From Fidelibacterota bacterium SCGC AAA003-L08 (GTDB lineage: Bacteria > Fidelibacterota > Marinisomatia > SCGC-AAA003-L08 > D37C17), in contig ASPJ01000017.1 of NCBI GenBank assembly GCA_000405805.1, positions 1-12,354 on the forward strand: a DNA stretch of 12,354 bases, written 5' to 3'. Position 1 is the stretch's first letter. Every line of letters starts with the position of its first letter. Under the pieces are notes generated by a model that saw nothing but the letters and a program-made list of their open reading frames with translations, did no database searches and was not told the DNA's origin. Shown here piece by piece: positions 1-7,338 of this stretch. The position numbers were made by a program, and so were the translations under genes.

Positions 1-82
1 GATAGATGGAGTTAGGGCTTCTGACATATCACTTCTCTGTATTAAAATTAAACAATATAATGTTCCACGTGAAACATTATAA
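1..82 (+). CDS. mnmG: C-terminal end of MnmG (GidA), tRNA uridine-5-carboxymethylaminomethyl modification enzyme, partial
   Basis: An open frame enters from the left edge (codons from base 2) and ends at TAA 80-82. It encodes IDGVRASDISLLCIKIKQ followed by YNVPRETL. The pattern I-x-G-V-x-x-(A/S)-x-(I/V)-S-x-L-L matches, from memory, the C-terminal helix of MnmG (E. coli ISGVTPAAVSILL..., B. subtilis ISGVNPADISILL...). MnmG is an FAD protein that works with MnmE to modify the wobble uridine of certain tRNAs. Its last eight codons overlap the start of mfd and contain parS. Context agrees, because mnmG is commonly origin-proximal and close to parS. Only about 26 residues are visible, so the identification rests on one short motif. 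Confidence 0.6.
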   Translation, partial: IDGVRASDISLLCIKIKQYNVPRETL

Positions 83-2975
83 TATAATATCAGAATTTTA
101 TAAAAAAAATACTTGTTCCGTAATTAGGGATATTCATATTTCATCTTTAGTTGATTTAATTTATTCGACAGAAGAAAAAAAGATTATTATATATGATGAT
201 TCTATATATGGAAAGATTGTTGATAATCTCTCATTAGACTGGGATACAGATAATGTATTAATTATTGGTCCTAAGGATCTTGGTAAGACAAGTGCTCCAT
301 CTGGATTCAATCAATATAATCAACATTCAATAAACCATTTTAGTGAAATTTACTCCTCGCTTAAATCAGATATTAGGGCAATATTATGTGCTAATAGTCA
401 AAAAAATTCAAAAATTACTCAAGAAAATTATAATAATTTTATTATTAATTATGATACAAGCTATGATGAATGTCTAGAATTTTGTAAAAAACATTATGAA
501 AAAGTTGATGTTGTTAGCGGGCTAAACCAATATGCCCGTCGTGGAGGAGTAATTGATTTATATCCAGGAATTAGTTCAAACCCAAAAAGAATAGTATTTT
601 TAGATGAAGAGACAGAAATAAAAGAATTTAATATTGAAACACAAATTAGCTATAATAAAATTAATAAATTAAATATACCAATTAAAATTAATGAAAGCAA
701 TTTAATTTCAACTGTAAAGATTGATTATAGTAGATGGGAAGTTTATAGAATTAATCAATCTGATCTAGTTATTAACAAATATACTAACAATGAAAATGTT
801 CAATTTCCTTTTTGTTCAATAAATTATTCTGAATATAAAAAAAATAAACAACAATATGATACTGTCTATGAAAAAACGAATAGGATAAGTGGGTTTTTAT
901 ATCAGGAAACAATGATTGTTCCAGAGTGGTTTAAAAATAATAGCCTACAGAATAATCAAAAAGAACATATAATAGAGATCAGCGAAATTAATGTTGGAGA
1001 TTATGTTGTTCATCGTGATTATGGAATAGGTAAATTCGTAGGATTAAAAAATATAAAAGATACTAATAGTACTAATGAACAAGAATTATTAATTATTAAA
1101 TATAAGGATAATTGCAATTTATCAGTAGATATCAATCATCTTGATAATATTACATTCTATGCTGATAAAAATCATGATATTAAAATTAATTCGCTAACTA
1201 AAAATGTTCATTGGAGAAAAAGAAAAGAATCTGCAATAAAAAATGTGCAAAACATTGTTAATAAACTAGTTAATACCTATGTTAATCGAGAAAATTCTTA
1301 TAGGGACATTATCTTGGCCTCTGATGATGAAAATACCTTTATTGATGAGTTTCCATATCTTGAAACTGAAGATCAAATAACTGCATGGAATGATATTAAC
1401 GATGATTTAATCAACAATACGCCAATGGATAGATTAATTTGTGGAGATGTTGGCTTTGGAAAAACTGAAATAGCAATTAGGGCTGCATATCGATATGCGT
1501 CTAATAGTAAAAAAACTATAGTTTTAGCTCCAACTACCATATTATCTAGACAATTATATATTGCATTTGTTAATAGACTAATAAACCATGGAATTATTCT
1601 TGCTAATGTTTCAAGATTTAAAAGTAAAAAAGAATTAAAAAAGATTAGAGAGCAATGGGTAAATAATCAACTTGATATAATAATTGGTACACATGCTATT
1701 TTATATAATAATATATATTTAGAAAATTGTGATTTTTTGATTATTGATGAAGAACATCGCTTTGGAGTTCGGCAAAAGGAAAAAATTAAAGATATAAATC
1801 CAGGAATTGACATATTAACCATGTCTGCTACACCAATTCCTCGAACATTAAATATGGCGTTATCTGGTATGAAAAAAATATCAACCCTAACTACTCCTCC
1901 TAAATATCGAAAACCAATTAATACGACAATTAGCTATTATAATGAAAAATTAATTATTAAGGCTATCAATAATGAAATTTTTAGAAATGGGCAAGTATAT
2001 TTTGTTCATAACCATGTTGATACATTGCCTCTTATGGTTAGTTTTTTAGAGAAGAATCTTCCACATTTAAATATTCAGTATATACATGGTCAAATGGACC
2101 CTAAATTAATTGAGGAAACTATGGAAAATTTTACAAAAAAGGATATTCATGTTCTTGTTTGTACTTCAATTATTGAAAATGGTATTGATATATCTAATGT
2201 TAATACAATTATTATTAATAATGCGCAAAAATTTGGTTTATCTCAATTATACCAAATTCGAGGTCGTGTTGGGCGATCAACTCAACAAGCCTATGCTTTT
2301 TTAATGGTTCCTAATCAAATAAAATTAAATGATGATGCTTATTCAAGATTAAAAGCAATAGAAAATTATACTCAACTAGGCTCAGGATATAAAATATCTA
2401 ATATGGACTTAACAATACGTGGAGGAGGATCAATTTTTGGATATGACCAAAGTGGAAATATAGAGAATGTAGGCTATGAGTTAGTTGCAAAGTTTATCAA
2501 TGAATATATGAATCAAAATAATATTATAAATACTAAAATTAATTTTATTAATAAAGGTATTATTCCAACAAATTATATATATTCAGAGAAAATACGATTA
2601 TTAATATATAGAAAGATAAAAAGTATTACCTTGTTTAATGAATTAGAACTTGTGTCAAGTGAGCTTAAAGATCGTTTTGGCAATATTCCTATAGAATTAA
2701 TAAGAATTATAGAAATTCAAAAAATTTATATATTCTGTCAAAATTTATATATTAGTTTAATAGATGAAAAACAAGATATGATAATTATACAGTTCCAATC
2801 AGATTTTTGGGAACAAAAATTATCTGTTCTATTAAATAAAATAAATGATTTTATTACTCAACAAGAGATAAATTATCAAATTGAAGAATTTAAAAAATCT
2901 TTAATTTTGAAGCTAAAAATTAAAAATACAGATAATTCTATTAAATTGGTTAACAAATTTATTGATACACTGTAA
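60..2975 (+). CDS. mfd: Transcription-repair coupling factor Mfd (compact form)
   Basis: Mfd is a double-stranded DNA translocase that pushes stalled RNA polymerase off lesions and recruits UvrA for nucleotide excision repair. The protein has 971 residues from ATG 60. A UvrB-like module (YARRGGVIDLYP at about 158-169) is followed by the RNA-polymerase-interacting CarD-like domain (VGDYVVHRDYGIG from 312). The RecG-like motor has Walker A GDVGFGKTE (462-470), the DEEH box (563-566), TMSATPIPRTLNMALSGM, and motif VI QIRGRVGRS (732-740). A C-terminal regulatory domain contains DRFGNIP. I chose ATG 60 because the upstream in-frame ATG at 6 lies within mnmG and adds 18 residues unlike Mfd. No Shine-Dalgarno precedes 60, so coupling to mnmG is likely. 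It is about 175 residues shorter than E. coli Mfd (1148), with most of the loss between the UvrB-like part and the polymerase-binding domain. Confidence 0.95.
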   Translation: MFHVKHYNIISEFYKKNTCSVIRDIHISSLVDLIYSTEEKKIIIYDDSIYGKIVDNLSLDWDTDNVLIIGPKDLGKTSAPSGFNQYNQHSINHFSEIYSSLKSDIRAILCANSQKNSKITQENYNNFIINYDTSYDECLEFCKKHYEKVDVVSGLNQYARRGGVIDLYPGISSNPKRIVFLDEETEIKEFNIETQISYNKINKLNIPIKINESNLISTVKIDYSRWEVYRINQSDLVINKYTNNENVQFPFCSINYSEYKKNKQQYDTVYEKTNRISGFLYQETMIVPEWFKNNSLQNNQKEHIIEISEINVGDYVVHRDYGIGKFVGLKNIKDTNSTNEQELLIIKYKDNCNLSVDINHLDNITFYADKNHDIKINSLTKNVHWRKRKESAIKNVQNIVNKLVNTYVNRENSYRDIILASDDENTFIDEFPYLETEDQITAWNDINDDLINNTPMDRLICGDVGFGKTEIAIRAAYRYASNSKKTIVLAPTTILSRQLYIAFVNRLINHGIILANVSRFKSKKELKKIREQWVNNQLDIIIGTHAILYNNIYLENCDFLIIDEEHRFGVRQKEKIKDINPGIDILTMSATPIPRTLNMALSGMKKISTLTTPPKYRKPINTTISYYNEKLIIKAINNEIFRNGQVYFVHNHVDTLPLMVSFLEKNLPHLNIQYIHGQMDPKLIEETMENFTKKDIHVLVCTSIIENGIDISNVNTIIINNAQKFGLSQLYQIRGRVGRSTQQAYAFLMVPNQIKLNDDAYSRLKAIENYTQLGSGYKISNMDLTIRGGGSIFGYDQSGNIENVGYELVAKFINEYMNQNNIINTKINFINKGIIPTNYIYSEKIRLLIYRKIKSITLFNELELVSSELKDRFGNIPIELIRIIEIQKIYIFCQNLYISLIDEKQDMIIIQFQSDFWEQKLSVLLNKINDFITQQEINYQIEEFKKSLILKLKIKNTDNSIKLVNKFIDTL
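61..76. other. parS: parS centromere site (ParB-binding)
   Basis: Bases 61-76 read TGTTCCACGTGAAACA, an exact match to the bacterial parS consensus TGTTnCACGTGAAACA. It is palindromic except at position 5. ParB (Spo0J) binds and spreads from this site, and ParA and SMC use it for origin segregation. The site lies inside the mnmG/mfd overlap, and in the mfd frame it encodes the first residues MFHVKH. A 16-bp match with only one free position is very unlikely by chance in AT-rich DNA. parS normally lies near oriC, which agrees with the DnaA box and dnaN 6 kb away. Confidence 0.93.
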
Positions 2976-2987
2976 ATAAGGAAGATT

Positions 2988-4681
2988 ATGAAACATACCA
3001 TATGTATAATGTTGTTTTTTCAACTTCTATTATCAAAACCTCTGATAATAATGAATAACCAATCATATCCTATTGAAGATATTTATAAAGAATATGGGAA
3101 AAAAGAGTGGACGGGGGCGAATAAAAATCAACAAAAAGAATTAATTAATGATTTTATTAATCGTCGATTAGCTGTGATAGAATCGGAACGTATAGGATTG
3201 CAAAATAAACCGGATATTGCAAAAAACTATATGATCGAAAACAGTTAGCCTTAATTAATATCACATATGAAGAATTAGTTGCAAAACCCTTAATATCTAA
3301 AGCATTATTAATTAAAACAAAACAAAATATTATAGAAGAACTATTATTGCACCATATATTAATCAGCTATAATACAGCGAGAATACAAAACCCTCCTGAA
3401 CGCAATCAAGATGAAGCCTTGATTCTTGCTCAAAAAATTAGTGATGAATTAAATAATTTAAAAAATAATAGAAAGAATACCTTTACTGATTATGCTATTA
3501 AATATTCTGAAGACCCTACTGTATTCCAAAATGAAGGCCAATTAGATTGGATAACTTGGGGGCGTACAGTACCATCATTTCAAAATACTGCATTTCTATT
3601 AGAAGAAGGTGAATTTTCTATGCCAACATTAACAGATTTTGGATATCATATTATTTATTGTGAAAAAATACGTCCATCAGAATATGCTCTATTAAATAAT
3701 GAAGAATTAGATAATATTGTTTATGCTATATCTAGAAATACTATTACTAATCAATTACAGTCTGCAGCTGCGCAATATGATTCCTTGCAGTTTATAAAAT
3801 ATAATGTAGATTATAATGAAAGTGCCTTAGAAAAAATACTAGAAAAAATAACTGAACAAATCAATAAGAATAAAATTTCTGGACAATACAAACTAGATCT
3901 TATTGGTTTATTTGAAGAGATACCCAAAATGGGTATAGTTGCTAAATTTGATAACAAAACATATGGAATTAAATGGTTTGCAGAACGATTGCGAATGATT
4001 CCAAGTGGTCGTCATCCTCAGATTAATGATTTAGAATCATTAAAACAGGCTTTGAATATTATTATTTTACAATATTTAGCAATTCATGAAGGTATTGAGA
4101 ATAATGTTCATCATAGCTCTTTATATACAAAACAAATCAACCAAATAGAACAAACATTATTCTATGATCAATATTTAAAATGGTTAGTAAATAATGCTTC
4201 TACTCCGGATAGTATTGATATTGTTATATATTATGAAAATAACAAAAATAAAAAATATTTAGAAGCTAAAAAAGTTTCGTTAAGAGAAATCAAAGTCCTT
4301 GAGAAAAATATTGCTGATAGTTTATTCTTAGAACTAAAATATGGCGCTGAATTCAATCAAATTGCAGCTAAATACAGTAAAACTAATCCTCATAACGAAG
4401 GATTAATGCCTTCATTTGAAGAGGGGAAATATAATAAAATGGGACAGATTGCTTTCCAATTACAACCTGGCAATATATCAGAGGTAATTGAAAATCTTGA
4501 TAGAAGTTATTCAATTATTAAAGTAGAAGAATTCATTGCTCCGGCATATATACCAATAAAGAATGTGTATAATAGAATAGAATCCATCTTAAAAAGAGAA
4601 AATCAACGTTTAGCTAAAGAAGTTGGGTTGAAAAATTTACATCAAAAATATAATGTTATAATTAATGAGGAGGTTTTCTAA
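2988..4681 (+). CDS. Exported PpiC/SurA-type peptidyl-prolyl isomerase, frame broken near 3221-3227
   Basis: Parvulin-type foldase, probably periplasmic, helping envelope and outer-membrane proteins fold. The ATG at 2988 has AAGGAAG just upstream and lies 12 bases after mfd, so the two genes may be co-transcribed. The N-terminus MKHTICIMLFFQLLLS looks like a signal peptide. The first frame stops at TAG 3246-3248 after 86 residues. Homology and hydrophobic pattern continue without loss in the -1 frame (KLYDRKQLALINITYEEL...) to TAA 4679-4681. Joining the frames gives about 564 residues. They comprise an N-terminal helical chaperone region, a good parvulin domain at about 121-230 (LHHILISY...YSEDP...LDWITWGRTVPSFQNTAF...FGYHII), and a second, degenerate parvulin-like domain at about 425-525. 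The break lies on an A6 run. It may be a missing A in the sequence, a real mutation, or recoding. The family call is firm; the exact substrate is unknown. Confidence 0.85.
3221..3227 (+). other. A-AAA-AAC heptamer at the frame break of the PPIase gene
   Basis: Read in the incoming frame, the sequence is GCA AAA AAC, so the heptamer A AAA AAC sits in the X XXY YYZ phase used for -1 ribosomal frameshifting. A -1 slip here moves the ribosome directly into the frame that is open to 4681. One additional A (A7) would also restore the frame and give ...DIAKKLYDRKQ. I see no strong downstream hairpin and no close upstream Shine-Dalgarno-like stimulator, so a one-base sequence error remains the simpler explanation. 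Confidence 0.5.
4667..4674 (+). promoter_or_regulatory. Shine-Dalgarno GAGGAGGT that fixes the start of the second PPIase
   Basis: AGGAGG at 4668-4673 is the strongest ribosome-binding site visible in the window. It lies seven bases before ATT 4681-4683. It is 55 or more bases before the next possible starts in that frame (TTG 4729 and ATG 4741), which is too far for it to serve them. It overlaps the last codons of the preceding gene, implying translational coupling through the TAATT stop/start junction. Confidence 0.7.
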
Positions 4682-5946
4682 TTAACCAAATTCGTACAAT
4701 ATTATTAGTTAAATTTTTATTTCAATTTTTGTTTTCACAAATGCCTGTAGATGGTATTGTTGTAGCAGTAGAAGATAAAATAATATTAAAAAGTGATGTA
4801 GTGTTAAATATGCAAATGGCTGGAATTAATCTATCTCAAAATTCTATACAACTAGAAAATATATATAATGATTTCTTAGATCAGATGATTAATGATTACG
4901 TTCTAATATCTGCCGCTGAAAAAGACACTAATATTGTTCTAGATGATAATATGGTTCAGTTACGGTTAAACGAATATATGAATAATTTAATTAATGAGGT
5001 TGGGTCTGAAGAAATATTGTCAGAAATGTTTAATAAATCTATTCGCGAAATTAAATATTATTATCAAGAACAAATTTATAATGCAATGTTGCGAGAAACG
5101 TATGTATACACTTATGTTGATGGAATGGATATATCTAGGCAAGAAGTTGAGCTGTTTTATGAAAACTATCGTGATTCTATCCCGGTCAAACCAGCTGAAT
5201 ATACTTTTAGCGTTATTGAAATACCCCTGCTTCCAGGAACCGATGAAATTGAACGCGTTCAAAATTTTCAAAATGCTTTAATTGATAGTATTGATGAAGG
5301 TGCCTCATTTGAAGATATTGCAAAAAAATATTCGTCTGATTTAGGAACGGCAGAATATGGTGGTGATCAAGGATATTATAAAAGAGGAACGTTGTTTGAA
5401 GAATTTGAAGATGCTGCCTTTCGTTTAAATATTAATGAAATATCAAGTCCAATACGTACCCCTATAGGATTTCATATTATTCAGCTACTTGATAAAAAAG
5501 ACAATCAAATTCATACAAGACATATTTTAAGCTTATTAAAAACTACTGAAAAGGATAAACGTATTTATAAAGAAAAATTAGATGATATTTATACAACAAC
5601 CATGAATGATCCGGGTATGTTTGATTCTCTAGCTGTTATATATTCTGAACAATTGAAAAATCAATCCGGGGTTTATATAAATCAAAATATTAATCAAATT
5701 GATAATTATTTAAAGAGGATTATTTTAAATACTAAAAACTATACTCTAACTAGCCCAATATTAAATAATGACGAAAAAAAATATGTTCTAGTATATCTAT
5801 ATGAAACTAAAAATGAATATAGACCAACCACAGAAAACTCTTGGGGTGATATAGAAAAATATGCTATAATGAAAAAAGAAAACGATTTATTGTTAAAATT
5901 AATTACAAAACTTAAACACAATACTTTTATAAAATATTATAATTAG
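4681..5946 (+). CDS. surA: Exported SurA-like peptidyl-prolyl isomerase/chaperone, probable ATT start
   Basis: Periplasmic chaperone with parvulin domains, likely for outer-membrane protein biogenesis. Reading from ATT 4681 gives 421 residues and supplies a signal peptide (NQIRTILLVKFLFQFLFSQ). Starting at TTG 4729 or ATG 4741 would remove it. The mature start PVDGIVVAVEDKIILKSDV is the classic SurA N-domain opening (compare VDKVVAVVNDGVVLESDV in that family). A canonical parvulin domain lies at about 170-275 (FEDIAKKYSSDLGTAEYGGD, FEEFEDAAFRLNINEISSP, IGFHIIQLL). A second begins with RHIL at about 279 but lacks the glycine-rich core, so it is probably structural. The ATT overlaps the TAA of the preceding PPIase. 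TAATG is the usual form of such a junction, so ATT may be a rare start like that of infC, a mutation, or a base-call error. The symbol is by family resemblance. Confidence 0.88.
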   Translation: MNQIRTILLVKFLFQFLFSQMPVDGIVVAVEDKIILKSDVVLNMQMAGINLSQNSIQLENIYNDFLDQMINDYVLISAAEKDTNIVLDDNMVQLRLNEYMNNLINEVGSEEILSEMFNKSIREIKYYYQEQIYNAMLRETYVYTYVDGMDISRQEVELFYENYRDSIPVKPAEYTFSVIEIPLLPGTDEIERVQNFQNALIDSIDEGASFEDIAKKYSSDLGTAEYGGDQGYYKRGTLFEEFEDAAFRLNINEISSPIRTPIGFHIIQLLDKKDNQIHTRHILSLLKTTEKDKRIYKEKLDDIYTTTMNDPGMFDSLAVIYSEQLKNQSGVYINQNINQIDNYLKRIILNTKNYTLTSPILNNDEKKYVLVYLYETKNEYRPTTENSWGDIEKYAIMKKENDLLLKLITKLKHNTFIKYYN

Positions 5947-5972
5947 TTAATTAATTATAATAAAAGCAAAAC

Positions 5973-5981
5973 TTATTAACA
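5973..5981 (+). promoter_or_regulatory. DnaA box, one mismatch (TTATTAACA)
   Basis: TTATTAACA differs from the consensus TTATnCACA only at position 6. It lies 11 bases before the perfect box and in the same orientation. In AT-rich DNA a single weak match is poor evidence; its value comes from the cluster. Confidence 0.35.
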
Positions 5982-5992
5982 TTTAAACATAA

Positions 5993-6001
5993 TTATCCAC
6001 A
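5993..6001 (+). promoter_or_regulatory. DnaA box, perfect (TTATCCACA)
   Basis: TTATCCACA is identical to the high-affinity R1/R4-type DnaA box. It occurs in the intergenic region upstream of dnaN, where DnaA would bind for initiation or for control of dnaN. Confidence 0.75.
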
Positions 6002-6079
6002 TAATATATTACTTGAAGTAAACACCTTTAAGCGGGCTAAAATAAAATTTTATAAATTTCCAACCTTAAACTGTTCACA

Positions 6080-6088
6080 TTATGCACT
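6080..6088 (+). promoter_or_regulatory. DnaA box, one mismatch (TTATGCACT)
   Basis: TTATGCACT matches TTATnCACA except at the last base. It directly follows CTGTTCACA (6071-6079), a two-mismatch copy in the same orientation. Together they look like a tandem pair of weak boxes. Confidence 0.4.
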
Positions 6089-6138
6089 TTTAAAATAAAA
6101 AAACAGTATTTAAATTAAATAAAAATATATTTTAATTG

Positions 6139-6150
6139 AATGTTTACATT
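6139..6150. repeat. Short inverted repeat AATGT-TT-ACATT
   Basis: Five-base arms flank a two-base centre, ending eight bases before the proposed -35 element of the dnaN promoter. This could be a small operator, but five-base arms occur easily by chance in this composition. Confidence 0.2.
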
Positions 6151-6158
6151 AAGTTTAA

Positions 6159-6187
6159 TTGCCTTGGTTAAAACGCTTATTTATGAT
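6159..6187 (+). promoter_or_regulatory. Candidate sigma70-type promoter for the dnaN operon
   Basis: TTGCCT (6159-6164, four of six bases of TTGACA) and TATGAT (6182-6187, five of six of TATAAT) are separated by 17 bases. Transcription would start near 6194, giving a leader of about 37 bases to dnaN. No other promoter is needed for the closely packed genes downstream. AT-rich DNA gives many -10-like matches, so this is tentative, and an FCB-type sigma factor would prefer other boxes. Confidence 0.35.
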
Positions 6188-6230
6188 TAAAATATAAACA
6201 TCATTTTATTATTCAAAATAAGGCTTTCTT

Positions 6231-7337
6231 ATGAAATTTACAGTTGACAAAAATGTGCTCCAAAATTCTTTAATACATATCTCGAAAATTGTTCCTACAA
6301 GATCGACAATGCCAATATTGAATTGTGCTATGTTTACGGTTGCATCAAACACTATGGGGATTAAAACAACTAATCTTGATACATATATATCATCGGAAAT
6401 TGAGATTCATTCTGGAGAGGATGGCTCAGCCTGTATACCAGTTATGAAATTAAACGAAATTTTATCAGCCCTGCCTGATTGTGAGTTGAATTTTTCTATT
6501 TCTTCCAACGGGAAAATAATTATTAATAATAACCTTGGTAATTATACTATAATGGCCCATAACCCGGAAGAGTTTCCTTCTGAACCAATTTTAGACTCTA
6601 TTAATACAATAAAATTTAATTCAAAAGAACTGAAACAGATTATTCATTCAACATTATATGCTGTTAGTAAGGATGATTTAAAACCAGTTTTACAAGGAGT
6701 CTTGTTTAATATACAAAACAACAATATTACAGCTGTTGCAACAGACGGACATCGATTGGTTAAAACATCTATGAATATAAATAGTACCCTTAGTCAAAAA
6801 ATAATTGTTCCATATAAATTTTTATCTGCCCTATTAGACAATTTAAGTGATAGTGAAGATATAGAATTGCAATTATCGGACAATCATATAATGGTTCAAT
6901 TATCAAACATTAATATTATATCAAGAATTATAAAAGATCAGTATCCTGATTTTGAATCAGTAATTCCTTATGAAAACAATAAAGCAGCACAAATTAATAC
7001 TCAAGATCTTATTGATGCAGTAAAAAGAGTTTCTATTTTTTCAAATAAAATAAGTAAGCAGATTACACTTTCTTTTACGGATGGAGAAACAATAATTTCC
7101 ACAGAAGACCCAGACAACGTTACCTCTGCAAAAGAAAGTATTCAGTGTGATTATAATGATGATGATATAATTATTGGTTATAATGCTCAATTTTTATTAG
7201 ATGTATTAAAAAATCAAACAGGTTCTACATGTACCGTTAAGCTTGACGATTCTTTAACTGCAGCAATTTTTTTATCAGACCAAATCAACAATGAGGATAA
7301 AATAACATTATTAATGCCAATAAGATTAAATAATTGA
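6231..7337 (+). CDS. dnaN: DNA polymerase III beta subunit (sliding clamp)
   Basis: The ring-shaped clamp that holds DNA polymerase III and many repair proteins on DNA. The 368 residues are the normal size for three clamp folds. The opening MKFTVDKNVLQNSLIHISKIVP and TRSTMPILNCAMF, the motif AVATDGHRLVKT, and the end TLLMPIRLNN (compare MPMRL at the E. coli C-terminus) are diagnostic. ATG 6231 is preceded by TAAGG (6219-6223) at normal spacing. It is the first gene after the DnaA-box region and is separated from recF by one base, so it probably leads the dnaN-recF-dciA-gyrB-gyrA transcript. dnaA, often the upstream neighbour, is absent here. Confidence 0.97.
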   Translation: MKFTVDKNVLQNSLIHISKIVPTRSTMPILNCAMFTVASNTMGIKTTNLDTYISSEIEIHSGEDGSACIPVMKLNEILSALPDCELNFSISSNGKIIINNNLGNYTIMAHNPEEFPSEPILDSINTIKFNSKELKQIIHSTLYAVSKDDLKPVLQGVLFNIQNNNITAVATDGHRLVKTSMNINSTLSQKIIVPYKFLSALLDNLSDSEDIELQLSDNHIMVQLSNINIISRIIKDQYPDFESVIPYENNKAAQINTQDLIDAVKRVSIFSNKISKQITLSFTDGETIISTEDPDNVTSAKESIQCDYNDDDIIIGYNAQFLLDVLKNQTGSTCTVKLDDSLTAAIFLSDQINNEDKITLLMPIRLNN

Positions 7338-7338
7338 A

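Larger units (their letters stand above)
5947..6230. other. Candidate replication origin (oriC) / dnaN upstream region
   Basis: This 284-base gap is the only sizeable non-coding stretch in the window. It is very AT-rich and contains one perfect and two one-mismatch DnaA boxes, all on the + strand, between 5973 and 6088. AT-only tracts suitable for unwinding follow (about 6089-6137), then a promoter-like element before dnaN. Origins commonly lie next to dnaN, and parS is 6 kb away. dnaA itself is not in the window and only three boxes are convincing, so it could instead be a DnaA-regulated promoter. No GC-rich terminator hairpin is visible after the preceding gene. Confidence 0.5.

Noticed and set aside
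6..59. An upstream in-frame ATG at 6 that would extend mfd by 18 residues
   Set aside because: It lies wholly inside the mnmG tail, has no visible ribosome-binding site, and the extra residues do not resemble an Mfd N-terminus.
2110..2304. Alternative-frame open frame within mfd
   Set aside because: Overlaps the helicase motifs of mfd in another frame and has no independent support.
5020..5271. Antisense open frame of 83 codons within the SurA-like gene
   Set aside because: Shadow of a strongly supported coding gene; low-complexity hydrophobic translation, no family signature.
6042..6053. Palindrome ATAAAATTTTAT as a terminator or operator
   Set aside because: AT-only, so it would form no stable hairpin, and such palindromes are expected by chance at this composition. 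No GC stem plus T-run was found after 5946.
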